A program made the position numbers and the translations under genes. The notes beneath the pieces were generated by a model. The model made no database searches and was not told the DNA's origin. It saw nothing but the letters and a program-made list of their open reading frames with translations. Source: Luteimonas sp. MC1750 (lineage in GTDB: Bacteria; Pseudomonadota; Gammaproteobacteria; Xanthomonadales; Xanthomonadaceae). Taken from it: a stretch of 64,000 nt of DNA. The stretch lies in NCBI RefSeq assembly GCF_016615955.1, contig NZ_CP067113.1, forward strand, positions 1,488,001 to 1,552,000, read 5' to 3'. Positions 27,190 to 35,405 of this stretch are shown in pieces; within the stretch, counting starts at the first letter, position 1, and each line of letters starts with the position of its first letter.

Positions 27190-28074
27190 TCAGTCGCGGT
27201 AGCGGCGCAGCAGGTCGCCGTAGGCGTCGATGCGGCGGTCGCGCAGGAAGGGCCAGATGCGGCGCACGTGCTCGCTGCGGCCCAGGTCGACCTCGCAGGT
27301 GAGCACGGTGGCATCGCCGCCGGCCTCGGCCAGGAACTCGCCCTGCGGTCCCAGCACGTGGCTGTTGCCCCAGAAGTCGATGCCCGACGCGCCGACCGGC
27401 GACGGCTCGTGGCCGACGCGGTTGCAGCTCAGGACCGGCAGGCCGTTGGCGACGGCGTGGCCGCGGTGGCTCAGGATCCAGGCGTCGCGCTGGCGGTCCT
27501 TCTCTGCCTGGTCGTCATCCGGATCCCAGCCGATGGCCGTGGGGTAGAGCAGCAGTTCGGCGCCGGCCAGCGCCATCAGGCGTGCCGCCTCGGGATACCA
27601 CTGGTCCCAGCACACGAGCACGCCGAGCCGGCCGACCGAGGTGTCGATCGGCTCGAAGCCGAGGTCGCCCGGGGTGAAGTAGAACTTCTCGTAGAAGCCC
27701 GGGTCGTCGGGGATGTGCATCTTGCGGTAGCGGCCCGCGGTCGAGCCGTCGGCGTCGAAGACCACGGCCGTGTTGTGGTACAGGCCGGTGGCGCGCTTCT
27801 CGAACAGCGAGCTGACCAGCACCACGCCATGCTGCTTCGCCAGCGCGCCCAGGCGCTCGGTGCTGGGGCCGGGGATGGTCTCGGCGAGGTCGAACGCGTC
27901 CACGCACTCGTGCTGGCAGAAATAGGCGCCGTTGTGCAGCTCCTGCAGCAGCACCAGCTTCGCGCCCTGGCGCGCGGCTTCGGCGACGCGGGCCTCGATC
28001 ACCTCGAGGTTCTCCGCGGCGCTGCCGTGGTTGCGCTCCTGGACGAGCGCGACGGGAAGGGTCTTCGTGGTCAT
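27190..28074 (-). CDS. aguB: N-carbamoylputrescine amidase
   Basis: A 294-residue nitrilase-superfamily amidase that hydrolyses N-carbamoylputrescine to putrescine, CO2 and ammonia. The catalytic triad is visible: E45 in LLQELHNGAYF, K118 in GRYRKMHIPDDPGF and C155 in GVLVCWDQWYPEAARL. GIDFWGNSHVLGPQGEF and the C-terminal RRIWPFLRDRRIDAYGDL are typical of AguB. It lies 62 bp downstream of aguA on the same strand, and the two complete the agmatine-to-putrescine route. Sequence and context agree, so the assignment is firm. Confidence 0.96.
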   Translation of the reverse strand: MTTKTLPVALVQERNHGSAAENLEVIEARVAEAARQGAKLVLLQELHNGAYFCQHECVDAFDLAETIPGPSTERLGALAKQHGVVLVSSLFEKRATGLYHNTAVVFDADGSTAGRYRKMHIPDDPGFYEKFYFTPGDLGFEPIDTSVGRLGVLVCWDQWYPEAARLMALAGAELLLYPTAIGWDPDDDQAEKDRQRDAWILSHRGHAVANGLPVLSCNRVGHEPSPVGASGIDFWGNSHVLGPQGEFLAEAGGDATVLTCEVDLGRSEHVRRIWPFLRDRRIDAYGDLLRRYRD

Positions 28075-28136
28075 GGCAGGGCCCCTGTGGCGATGATGCA
28101 GGTGAGCCGGCCATTGTAGGCCGGCCCGCCTGTCCC

Positions 28137-29168
28137 TCAGGTAAGGCCGGCGGGCAGCTGCATCGAGATGCAGTGCAGGCTGCCGTTCTGCCAGATCAGC
28201 GCGCGGCAGGGCACCTGGACGATCTCGCGCCCGGGATGGGCCCGGGCCAGCACGGCGGCCGCCGTGTCATCGGCCGGGTCGCCATAGGCCGGCATCAGGA
28301 CCGCGCCGTTGATGATCAGGTAGTTCGCGTAGCTCGCGGCGAGGCGCCGGCCGCCGTCGAGGACCGGCTGCGGCCAGGGCAGCGGGAACAGGCGGTAGCG
28401 ACGACCGTCGACGGTGCGCAGCGCCGCGATCTCGGCCGCCATCGCCGACAGCTCGGCATGGTGCGGATCGGCCGGGTCGTCGCAGGCCTGGAACACGATG
28501 GCGTCGTCGGGGGCGAAGCGGGCGAGGGTGTCGACGTGGGCGTCGGTGTCGTCGCCCTCCAGGTAGCCGTGCTCCAGCCAGAGCACGCGCTCCTGCCGCA
28601 GCCATGCCCGCAGGCGCTGCTCCAGGTCCTCCCGGCTGGAGGACGGGTGCCGCTCTTGCAGGCAGCGCCAGGTGGTCAGCAGGCTGCCCGCCCCGTCGGT
28701 TTCGATCGCTCCACCTTCCAGTGCAAAATCAATCGATTGCACCGAACTCCTGCGGAAGATTCCAGCTTCGTGGAGGCGCTGCACCAGCTGGTCGTCCTCG
28801 CTGGCCTCGAACTTCCCGCCCCAGCCGGTGAAGCGGAAATCCAGAAGCGAGAACTCCTCCGCCCCGACCAGGGTGACCGGCCCGGTGTCGCGCAGCCAGG
28901 TGTCGTCATAGGGCAGGGTGATGAACCCGACCCGGGCCATGTCGATGCGGTTGGAGGCCAGCCGCGCGCGCGCATAGGCCTCGACGTCCTCGTCGGCCAC
29001 GCAGACCAGCACCGGCTGGAACCGGGTGATGGCCGCGACGTGGGCGATATAGGTTTCCTCGACGTCGCCCAGGCGCTCGGCCCAGTCGGTGCCGGCGTGC
29101 GGCCACGCGAGGAGGATCGCGGACTGGGGCTCCCACTCCGCGGGGAAACGCAGGGTCTGCAAGGTCAT
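28137..29168 (-). CDS. aguA: Agmatine deiminase
   Basis: A 343-residue peptidyl-arginine-deiminase-like enzyme turning agmatine into N-carbamoylputrescine and ammonia. Family markers are FPAEWEPQSAILLAWPHAGT at the N-terminus, PYDDTWLRDTGPVTL, FTGWGGKF and ALEGGAIETDGAGSLLTT. The nucleophile is C333 in NGSLHCISMQLP at the C-terminus. It begins 4 bp after the stop of a small secreted-protein gene, so it is the second gene of the operon. It implies an arginine decarboxylase elsewhere. The pot genes at 59.6-63.7 kb provide polyamine import. Confidence 0.96.
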   Translation of the reverse strand: MTLQTLRFPAEWEPQSAILLAWPHAGTDWAERLGDVEETYIAHVAAITRFQPVLVCVADEDVEAYARARLASNRIDMARVGFITLPYDDTWLRDTGPVTLVGAEEFSLLDFRFTGWGGKFEASEDDQLVQRLHEAGIFRRSSVQSIDFALEGGAIETDGAGSLLTTWRCLQERHPSSSREDLEQRLRAWLRQERVLWLEHGYLEGDDTDAHVDTLARFAPDDAIVFQACDDPADPHHAELSAMAAEIAALRTVDGRRYRLFPLPWPQPVLDGGRRLAASYANYLIINGAVLMPAYGDPADDTAAAVLARAHPGREIVQVPCRALIWQNGSLHCISMQLPAGLT

Positions 29169-29172
29169 TCGC

Positions 29173-29499
29173 TCAGCGGATCGGCGGCTTGGGACCGGTC
29201 TCGCCGGCTGTGGCCTGGTTGGCGACCGCGTCGATCACGCGGCTGTTCTCGAAGTACACGGTGAACGCGGGATAGCCCCAGCGGTGGATGGTCGGCCACT
29301 GGCGCTTCTGGCCGCCGCGGGGATCCATGCGCTGGGCAGGCGCGCCGAAGCGGGCCTCGACCTGCGACATGGTCATGCCGCGCGCGGGCATGGCGACGGC
29401 CGCCTCGTGCTGGACGCGCTCGATGAGCAGGGTGTCGGCACGCGCTGCGCCGGCAGCGGCGAGCAGGGCGGCGGTGGTCAGTGCAATCGTCAGGCGCAT
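29173..29499 (-). CDS. Small exported protein, BamE/SmpA-like in part
   Basis: A 108-residue protein with a clear signal peptide (MRLTIALTTAALLAAAGAARA, cut near residue 21). The mature part contains MTMSQVEARFGAPAQR and RWGYPAFTVYFENSRVIDAV. A short helix followed by a beta hairpin with a phenylalanine-rich edge resembles the SmpA/OmlA (BamE) fold, but the lipobox cysteine of BamE is absent. I do not recognise a named family. It is first in the aguA-aguB-traB operon, 4 bp before aguA. A role with polyamine enzymes is not obvious; it may only share the promoter. Confidence 0.75.
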   Translation of the reverse strand: MRLTIALTTAALLAAAGAARADTLLIERVQHEAAVAMPARGMTMSQVEARFGAPAQRMDPRGGQKRQWPTIHRWGYPAFTVYFENSRVIDAVANQATAGETGPKPPIR

Positions 29500-29621
29500 C
29501 TTGGTCTCCCCGGAGGCTGCATCGCTTGCAGCCGCAGCGTTTTAACAGATCGCGCGTGTCCGGTCGTGGATGCCTGGCCGAACCGGGCGCCCGGTCACGC
29601 GAACCGACGGCGGCGAAAACG

Positions 29622-29649
29622 CGGAAGGCCGCATCGCTGCGGCCTTCCG
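29622..29649 (-). terminator. Rho-independent terminator of rpmJ
   Basis: CGGAAGGCCGCA and TGCGGCCTTCCG form a perfect 12-bp stem with a four-base loop. On the minus strand the stem is followed by CGTTTTC. It lies 55 bp downstream of rpmJ and isolates it from the next minus-strand gene. Confidence 0.8.
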
Positions 29650-29704
29650 GGCGTCGCTGGTGGCTGCCGCATGCGATGCACGCGCAGCCGCCCTGGCAGC
29701 CTGC

Positions 29705-29830
29705 TCAGCGCTGGCGGGCCTTGAAACGCGGGTTGGACTTGCAGATGACGAAGATCTTGCCACGGCGACGAACGACCTTGCAGTCGCGGTGACGGGCCTT
29801 CGCCGACTTCAGGGAGGACAGGACCTTCAT
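29705..29830 (-). CDS. rpmJ: Ribosomal protein bL36, zinc-free type
   Basis: A 41-residue basic protein beginning [20 protein letters not shown] and ending [10 protein letters not shown], clearly bL36. The classical form binds zinc through CxxC...C...H; here only two cysteines (residues 17 and 30) remain and the final His is missing. It is therefore the C-minus form, like E. coli YkgO/RpmJ2. Such copies replace the zinc form under zinc limitation in species with both genes; whether a zinc form also exists here cannot be seen. The start at 29830 has AGAGG six bases upstream. It is monocistronic with its own terminator. Confidence 0.93.
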   Translation of the reverse strand: MKVLSSLKSAKARHRDCKVVRRRGKIFVICKSNPRFKARQR

Positions 29831-29930
29831 GACGAACCTCTGAATATGGGTGGGGCAAACAAGCCGGCAATTCTAGCGGGCCCGGTGGCCCGGGATCAAG
29901 TACTTGCAGGGCGCGCCGTGCGGGCCGGTC

Positions 29931-29936
29931 TAGAAT
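29931..29936 (+). promoter_or_regulatory. Candidate -10 box for cmk
   Basis: TAGAAT (29931-29936) sits 24 bases before the cmk ATG. This leaves room for a short leader containing the GGAG ribosome site. No good -35 hexamer is seen at the right distance (TTGCAG at 29904 is too far). Confidence 0.4.
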
Positions 29937-29959
29937 GGCCACCCCCCACGGAGACCATC

Positions 29960-30643
29960 ATGACCCAGCCCGCCATCCCGGTATTGACCATCGACGGCCC
30001 CTCCGGCTCCGGCAAGGGCACGATCAGCCGTGCCGTGGCCGCGCGCCTGGGCTGGCACTACCTGGACTCGGGTGCCCTGTACCGGGCGGTCGGGGTGGCC
30101 GCCGGATGGGCCGACCTTGACCTGGACGATGCCGGCGCCCTGGTGCGCTGCGCCTTCGACACCGAAATCGGCTTCCGCGACGACCCCCACGGGGAACCCC
30201 GGGTGCTGGTCAACGGCCATGACGCGACCGACGAGCTGAGGACGGAGACCGCCGGCGCCGCCGCTTCGGCCATCGCCGCGATCCCGGAGGTCCGGTCGGC
30301 GCTCAAGGAGCGCCAGCGCGCCTTCCGCCAGCCCCCCGGACTGGTCGCCGACGGGCGCGACATGGGTACGGTCATCTTCCCCGATGCCGCCTGGAAGGTG
30401 TTCCTCACCGCGAGTGCCGAGGAGCGTGCCGAAAGGCGCTATAAGCAGTTGAAGGACAAGGGGGTTTCGGTTACCTTGGACGGTCTGCTGCGGGAGATCC
30501 TGGCCCGCGACGCGCGCGATGCCAGCCGCGCGGTGGCACCGTTGCGACCGGCCGAAGACGCCGTGCGCATCGACACCACCGGCCAGGGCATCGATGTCGT
30601 GGTCGAACGCGTCCTGGCCCTCGTGCCCGGCCTCGTGGACTGA
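29960..30643 (+). CDS. cmk: Cytidylate kinase
   Basis: A 227-residue P-loop kinase phosphorylating CMP and dCMP. The Walker A motif is GPSGSGKGT (residues 13-21). Also seen are [17 protein letters not shown], the NMP-binding [15 protein letters not shown] and the lid region [12 protein letters not shown], followed by [14 protein letters not shown]. The ATG at 29960 is preceded by ACGGAGACC, and the gene directly precedes rpsA, as in most gammaproteobacteria. The long in-frame extension upstream (back to 29570) overlaps rpmJ and its terminator and is not coding. Usually aroA lies just upstream; here it is 25 kb away. Confidence 0.96.
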   Translation: MTQPAIPVLTIDGPSGSGKGTISRAVAARLGWHYLDSGALYRAVGVAAGWADLDLDDAGALVRCAFDTEIGFRDDPHGEPRVLVNGHDATDELRTETAGAAASAIAAIPEVRSALKERQRAFRQPPGLVADGRDMGTVIFPDAAWKVFLTASAEERAERRYKQLKDKGVSVTLDGLLREILARDARDASRAVAPLRPAEDAVRIDTTGQGIDVVVERVLALVPGLVD

Positions 30644-30802
30644 ACCCCGCCGCAGATGGCCCCGCGTGGCAGACGCCGCGCGGATTTTCCGTTTCCAACC
30701 AGCACTCACGGCAAGGCGCAATCCCGCGCACGCCGACAACGGGTGGACCGGTCAGGCGCGCTGCGCGCATCCGGTCTGTTTCATCAACAGAGTATTTTTC
30801 CA

Positions 30803-32491
30803 ATGACCGAATCATTCGCAGAACTGTTCGAAGCCAGCCAGGCGAACCTCGCCAAGCTGAAGCCCGGCTCGATCGTCACCGGCACCGTGATCCAGGTGCG
30901 CACCGACGTCGTCGTCATCAACGCCGGCCTCAAGTCCGAAGGCATCGTGCCGATCGAACAGTTCCGTAACGACGCCGGCGAGATCGACGTCGCCGAGGGC
31001 GACATCGTCAAGGTCGCGCTCGATTCCCTCGAGAACGGCTTCGGCGAGACCGTGCTGTCGCGCGAGAAGGCCAAGCGCGCCATGGTGTGGGACGAGCTCG
31101 AGGAAGCCCTCGAGAAGAACGAGACCGTCACCGGCAAGATCAGCGGCAAGGTCAAGGGCGGCTTCACCGTCGACATCAAGGACGTCCGCGCGTTCCTGCC
31201 CGGTTCGCTGGTCGATGTGCGCCCCGTGCGCGACCCGGTGTACCTGGAAGGCAAGGAACTCGAGTTCAAGCTCATCAAGCTCGACCGCAAGCGCAACAAC
31301 GTGGTCGTCTCCCGCCGTGCGGTGGTCGAGAGCGAGCATTCGGAAGAGCGCGAGCAGCTGATGGAGAAGCTGGTCGAGGGCGCCGTGCTGAAGGGCGTCG
31401 TCAAGAACCTCACCGACTACGGCGCGTTCGTCGACCTCGGCGGCATCGACGGCCTGCTGCACATCACCGACATGGCCTGGAAGCGCGTGCGCCATCCGTC
31501 CGAAGTCGTGGAAGTGGGCCAGGAGCTCGACGTCCGCGTGCTCAAGTACGACCGCGAGCGCAACCGCGTCAGCCTGGGCCTCAAGCAGCTGGGCGAGGAT
31601 CCGTGGGACAACATCGCCCGCCGCTATCCGTCCAACACCCGCGTGTTCGGCAAGGTCTCCAACGTCACCGATTACGGCGCGTTCGTCGAGATCGAGCCGG
31701 GCGTCGAGGGCCTGGTGCACGTGTCCGAGATGGACTGGACCAACAAGAACGTCAACCCGGCCAAGGTGGTACAGGTCGGTGACGAGCTCGAGGTCATGGT
31801 GCTGGACGTCGACGAGGAGCGTCGCCGCATCTCGCTGGGCATCAAGCAGGTCACGTCCAACCCGTGGGAGACCTTCGCGGCCATCCACAAGAAGGGCGAC
31901 AAGGTCGAAGGCCAGATCAAGTCGATCACCGACTTCGGCATCTTCATCGGCCTGGACGGCGGCATCGACGGCCTGATCCACCTGTCGGACATGAGCTGGA
32001 ACACCAGCGGCGAAGACGTGGCCCGCGAGCTCAAGAAGGGCGACACCCTCGAGGCCGTGGTGCTGGCGGTGGACCCGGAGCGCGAGCGCATCAGCCTGGG
32101 CGTCAAGCAGCTCGAGCAGGATCCGTTCGGCCAGTTCATGGCCAACCATCCGCGCGGCTCCAAGATCACCGGCACCGTCAAGGAAGTCGACGCCAAGGGC
32201 GCCGTGATCGAAGTGGCCGATGGCGTGGAAGGCTACGTCGCCGCCCGCGACATCGCCGACGAGCGCGTCGATGACGCCACGCAGTTCCTGAAGGTGGGCC
32301 AGGCCATCGAGGCCAAGTTCACCGGCATGGACCGCAAGGGCCGCACCCTGCAGCTGTCGATCAAGGCGAAGGACGAGGCCGAGGTGGCCGAGACCCTGGC
32401 CGAGTACAACCGTGCTTCGGCGGATGCTTCCAGCGGCACCACCAAGCTGGGCGCGCTGCTGCGCGAGCAGCTGGACAGCAAGTCCGAGTAA
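30803..32491 (+). CDS. rpsA: 30S ribosomal protein S1
   Basis: A 562-residue protein of six S1 (OB-fold) repeats, the usual gammaproteobacterial architecture. Repeats 3-6 are easy to see from motifs such as [40 protein letters not shown] and [21 protein letters not shown]1 docks structured or leaderless-weak mRNAs on the ribosome. The ATG at 30803 gives [13 protein letters not shown]. The bases before it (ACAGAGTATTTTTCCA) hold no strong Shine-Dalgarno, and a small CTGTT/AACAG hairpin lies at 30776-30790. This suits known autoregulation of rpsA translation by S1. A hairpin between rpsA and ihfB probably reduces read-through. Confidence 0.97.
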   Translation: MTESFAELFEASQANLAKLKPGSIVTGTVIQVRTDVVVINAGLKSEGIVPIEQFRNDAGEIDVAEGDIVKVALDSLENGFGETVLSREKAKRAMVWDELEEALEKNETVTGKISGKVKGGFTVDIKDVRAFLPGSLVDVRPVRDPVYLEGKELEFKLIKLDRKRNNVVVSRRAVVESEHSEEREQLMEKLVEGAVLKGVVKNLTDYGAFVDLGGIDGLLHITDMAWKRVRHPSEVVEVGQELDVRVLKYDRERNRVSLGLKQLGEDPWDNIARRYPSNTRVFGKVSNVTDYGAFVEIEPGVEGLVHVSEMDWTNKNVNPAKVVQVGDELEVMVLDVDEERRRISLGIKQVTSNPWETFAAIHKKGDKVEGQIKSITDFGIFIGLDGGIDGLIHLSDMSWNTSGEDVARELKKGDTLEAVVLAVDPERERISLGVKQLEQDPFGQFMANHPRGSKITGTVKEVDAKGAVIEVADGVEGYVAARDIADERVDDATQFLKVGQAIEAKFTGMDRKGRTLQLSIKAKDEAEVAETLAEYNRASADASSGTTKLGALLREQLDSKSE

Positions 32492-32507
32492 TACCTGAAG
32501 TATCCAG

Positions 32508-32535
32508 CGGCGACCCGGTGCGAGCCGGGTCGCCG
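32508..32535 (+). terminator. Intercistronic terminator/attenuator between rpsA and ihfB
   Basis: CGGCGACCCGG and CCGGGTCGCCG form an 11-bp perfect stem around a six-base loop, followed by TTGGCTTGTT. It lies 16 bp after the rpsA stop. Partial termination here would lower ihfB output relative to rpsA. Confidence 0.65.
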
Positions 32536-32565
32536 TTGGCTTGTTCGAGGGTGGCCAGGGGGCAC

Positions 32566-32868
32566 ATGACCAAGTCCGAACTCATCGAGATCCTGTCCCA
32601 GCGCCAGGGGCACCTCAAGGCCGACGACGTCGACCTGGCGGTGAAGTCGCTGCTGGAGATGATGGGTGGTGCGCTGGCCAACGGCGAACGCATCGAAGTC
32701 CGCGGTTTCGGCAGCTTCTCGCTGCACTACCGTCCGCCCCGTACCGGGCGCAATCCGAAGACCGGCGAGGCCGTGGCCCTGCCCGGCAAGCACGTTCCCC
32801 ATTTCAAGCCGGGCAAGGAGCTGCGCGAACGCGTCAGCGACGTCATGCCGCTCCCGGTCGACGACTGA
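32566..32868 (+). CDS. ihfB: Integration host factor beta subunit
   Basis: A 100-residue HU/IHF-family DNA-bending protein. [20 protein letters not shown] starts the helical dimer body. The DNA-inserting beta arm reads [22 protein letters not shown], with the intercalating Pro in NPKTG. With the alpha subunit it bends DNA at recombination, replication and sigma-54 promoter sites. The ATG at 32566 follows CCAGGGGGCAC. The position after rpsA distinguishes it from HU and ihfA. The GTG start at 32518 would begin inside the intercistronic hairpin and is rejected. Confidence 0.96.
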   Translation: MTKSELIEILSQRQGHLKADDVDLAVKSLLEMMGGALANGERIEVRGFGSFSLHYRPPRTGRNPKTGEAVALPGKHVPHFKPGKELRERVSDVMPLPVDD

Positions 32869-32921
32869 TGGGCCTCATCCGCGGCTGACTGCGGGCCCGT
32901 GGCCGGCTAAGCTAGCCGCCC

Positions 32922-33170
32922 ATGCGTCCGATCCGCATCCTCATCGGCATGCTGTGCCTCGTTGCAGGCGTCGCGGTCGGTGCACTCAATCCCCAGACGG
33001 TCGAACTCGACCTCGGCCTTGCCGTGTTCCGGCCGACGCTGGGCCTGGCATTGCTGGGCACGCTGCTCGCAGGCGCACTGGTCGGCGGGCTGGCGACGAT
33101 GGCCTCCATCGTGCCGTCCCTGCGCAGGCGCAGGCAGGCGCCCACCCCCCACGCACCGGATGCGAACTGA
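32922..33170 (+). CDS. lapA: Lipopolysaccharide assembly protein A (LapA)
   Basis: An 82-residue DUF1049-type inner-membrane protein with two helices (about residues 4-22 and 40-63) and a basic C-terminal tail (SLRRRRQ). The connecting stretch LNPQTVELDLGLAVFRPTLG contains the family's conserved N-x-x-x-V-x-L pattern. LapA works with LapB in control of LPS synthesis and LpxC turnover. The stop overlaps the lapB start (TGATG), so the two are translationally coupled. A TAAGCT eight bases before the ATG could be part of an internal promoter, but it is weak. Confidence 0.9.
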   Translation: MRPIRILIGMLCLVAGVAVGALNPQTVELDLGLAVFRPTLGLALLGTLLAGALVGGLATMASIVPSLRRRRQAPTPHAPDAN

Positions 33171-34348
33171 TGGCCTTCATCACCGAGTGGTTCTGGTTTT
33201 TCCTGCTGTTGCCGATCGCGGCCCTGTCGGGCTGGGTGATCGGCCGCCGTGGCGGCGAGCGGCACAGTGACAGCCAGGTCAGCAAGCTCTCCACCACCTA
33301 TTTCCGTGGCCTGAACTACCTGCTCAGCGAAGAGCCGGACAAGGCCATCGAACTGTTCCTGCACATCGCCGAGCTCGACAAGGACACCTTCGAGACCCAG
33401 ATCGCGCTGGGCCACCTGTTCCGTCGGCGCGGCGAGGTCGACCGCGCGATCCGCCTGCACCAGGGACTGGTGCAGCGGCCCGACCTCAACGACCAGCAGA
33501 AGGTCCAGGCCCTGCTCGCGCTGGGCGAGGACTACATGCGCTCGGGTCTCCTCGACCGTGCCGAGACGGTGTTCACCGAGCTGGCCGCGCTCGACCAGCG
33601 CGCACCGCAGGCGCTCAAGCACCTGATCGGCATCTACCAGGCCGAGCGCGACTGGCCCAAGGCGATCGAGAACGCGACCCGCTACGAGCAGGTCACCGGT
33701 GAGCCCATGGGCAAGCTGATCGGCCAGTTCGAATGCGAGCTCGCCGAGCGGCTGCGCGTGGCCGGGGACCGCGAGGGTGCCCGCGCCGCTGTCGCGCGCG
33801 CCTATGCCGCGGATTCGAGTTCGGTGCGCGCCGGCATGCTCGAGGGCCGGCTGGAGCTCGACGCCGGCAACGACGCCGCCGCCATCCGCGCCTACGAGCG
33901 CGCGGCCCGCCATGACGCCGACTTCCTGCCGGAGATCCTGCCGCCGCTGCGCTCGGCCTACGACCGCGTCGGCGACCTGCCCGGTGCCCGCGCCTTCCTC
34001 ACCGAGATGAGCGAGCACTACCGGGGCGTGGCGCCGGTGCTCGCGCTCACCCACCTGGTGGAGGCGGAGGAGGGCGTGCCTGCCGCCCGCCGCTTCCTCG
34101 CCCAGCAGCTCAAGGACCGGCCTTCCGTGCGCGGCGAAGCGGCCCTGATCGAACTCACCCTGGCCGAAGGCGGCAACGAGGCCGCGACCCTGCACGAGCT
34201 TCGCCACATCACCGACCAGCTGCTGGTCCGCAACCCCGCCTACCGCTGCAACCGCTGCGGCTTCGGCGCGCGCAGCCACCACTGGCAGTGCCCGTCCTGC
34301 AAGGAGTGGGGCAGCATCAAGCCGCTGCTCAACTACGCCGTGGTCTGA
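33170..34348 (+). CDS. lapB: Lipopolysaccharide assembly protein B (LapB/YciM)
   Basis: A 392-residue inner-membrane-anchored TPR protein. One N-terminal helix (MAFITEWFWFFLLLPIAALS) is followed by TPR repeats facing the cytoplasm. The C-terminal rubredoxin-like zinc ribbon is visible as YRCNRCGFGARSHHWQCPSCKEWGSIKPL, with four cysteines. LapB recruits the FtsH protease to degrade LpxC and so balances LPS against phospholipid synthesis. It overlaps lapA by one base and is followed 4 bp later by a polysaccharide transferase gene. Confidence 0.95.
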   Translation: MAFITEWFWFFLLLPIAALSGWVIGRRGGERHSDSQVSKLSTTYFRGLNYLLSEEPDKAIELFLHIAELDKDTFETQIALGHLFRRRGEVDRAIRLHQGLVQRPDLNDQQKVQALLALGEDYMRSGLLDRAETVFTELAALDQRAPQALKHLIGIYQAERDWPKAIENATRYEQVTGEPMGKLIGQFECELAERLRVAGDREGARAAVARAYAADSSSVRAGMLEGRLELDAGNDAAAIRAYERAARHDADFLPEILPPLRSAYDRVGDLPGARAFLTEMSEHYRGVAPVLALTHLVEAEEGVPAARRFLAQQLKDRPSVRGEAALIELTLAEGGNEAATLHELRHITDQLLVRNPAYRCNRCGFGARSHHWQCPSCKEWGSIKPLLNYAVV

Positions 34349-34352
34349 GCGC

Positions 34353-35405
34353 ATGGGCGGCGCGGACTGGAACGGCCTGCTGCCGTGGCTGGCGGTGGTC
34401 GCGGCAATCGCCGCGGCTGGCGCCTGGCTGGCGCGCGCCTACGCCCTGCGCCGTGGGCTGATGGACCTTCCGGGTGAACGCCGCAGCCACAGCGTGCCGA
34501 CGCCACGGGGTGGCGGAATCGGCATCACCCTGGCCTGGATCCTGTCCTGCGGCCTCTTCGGAGTGTCGGGACGGATCCCGATCGCGCTGGCGCTCGCCAC
34601 CGCCGGGGCCAGTTTCCTGGTGGCGGCGGCCGGCTACGTCGACGACCACCGTCCGCTTTCGCCCTGGTGGCGGCTGGCGGCGCACGTGGGCGCCGGGATC
34701 GTGCTCGCGGCGGGCGTGCTCGCCGTCCACGGTGCGCCCTGGCTGGCCCTGGCGGCCATCGCCGCGGTGCCGGTGCTGGTGAACGTGTGGAACTTCATGG
34801 ACGGGATCGACGGCATCGCCGCCAGCCAGGCCGCGCTGGCCGCGCTCGGGCTGGCGGGGCTGGCCATGCTCTCGCCGCACGCCGGCGGCGGCCTGCCGCC
34901 GGCCCTGGCGCCGGCGCTGGTGCTGGCGGCAGCCTGCATCGGATTCCTGCCGTTCAACTTCCCCAGGGCACGCATCTTCCTGGGCGATGTCGGCAGTGGC
35001 ACGCTGGGCGTCGCGCTGGCCGTGGTCGTGCTGCTGCTGCTCCAGGGAGCCGGGCCGGGTCAGGCAGCGGGAATGCTTGTGCTGGCCGTCCTTCCGTTGT
35101 CGGCCTTCCTGATTGACGCGGCTTTGACGCTCGGCGGGCGCATGGTGCGTCGCGAGCAGTGGTGGACGCCCCACGTCAGCCATGCATACCAGCGCCTGGC
35201 GGGCCGGGTCGGGTCGCATGTCCCGGTGACGCTGGCCTATGCGGGGTGGACCATCCTCGTGGCCATCGTGGCGGGAGCGGCCTCTGCCGGCGGCTTCGCC
35301 GCTAGACTAGCGGTTTGCGCGGGCATCTTGGCCGCCGGAACCCTTGCATGGCGCGCCGCGCGTGGCGCGGGTGCACGAGAGCAGAAGGATAGGCCCAGAG
35401 GATGA
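34353..35405 (+). CDS. Undecaprenyl-phosphate sugar-1-phosphate transferase (WbpL/WecA-like, GT4 family)
   Basis: A 350-residue polytopic enzyme of the MraY/WecA superfamily. It would transfer a sugar-1-phosphate (N-acetylated amino sugar) to undecaprenyl phosphate, starting O-antigen or another surface glycan. Diagnostic cytoplasmic motifs are DLPGERRSHSVPTPRGGGIG, AAGYVDDHRPLSPWWRLAAH, NVWNFMDGIDGIAASQA and the nucleotide-binding FPRARIFLGDVGSGTLG. The PHVSHAYQRL near the C-terminus fits WbpL/WbcO rather than MraY. It joins the WbpM-like gene by an ATGA overlap, a pairing well known at O-antigen loci. The exact sugar substrate cannot be read. Confidence 0.9.
   Translation: MGGADWNGLLPWLAVVAAIAAAGAWLARAYALRRGLMDLPGERRSHSVPTPRGGGIGITLAWILSCGLFGVSGRIPIALALATAGASFLVAAAGYVDDHRPLSPWWRLAAHVGAGIVLAAGVLAVHGAPWLALAAIAAVPVLVNVWNFMDGIDGIAASQAALAALGLAGLAMLSPHAGGGLPPALAPALVLAAACIGFLPFNFPRARIFLGDVGSGTLGVALAVVVLLLLQGAGPGQAAGMLVLAVLPLSAFLIDAALTLGGRMVRREQWWTPHVSHAYQRLAGRVGSHVPVTLAYAGWTILVAIVAGAASAGGFAARLAVCAGILAAGTLAWRAARGAGAREQKDRPRG

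Noticed and set aside
29570..29959. Long N-terminal extension of the cytidylate kinase frame
   Set aside because: It overlaps the rpmJ gene and its terminator. Cytidylate kinases start at [20 protein letters not shown].
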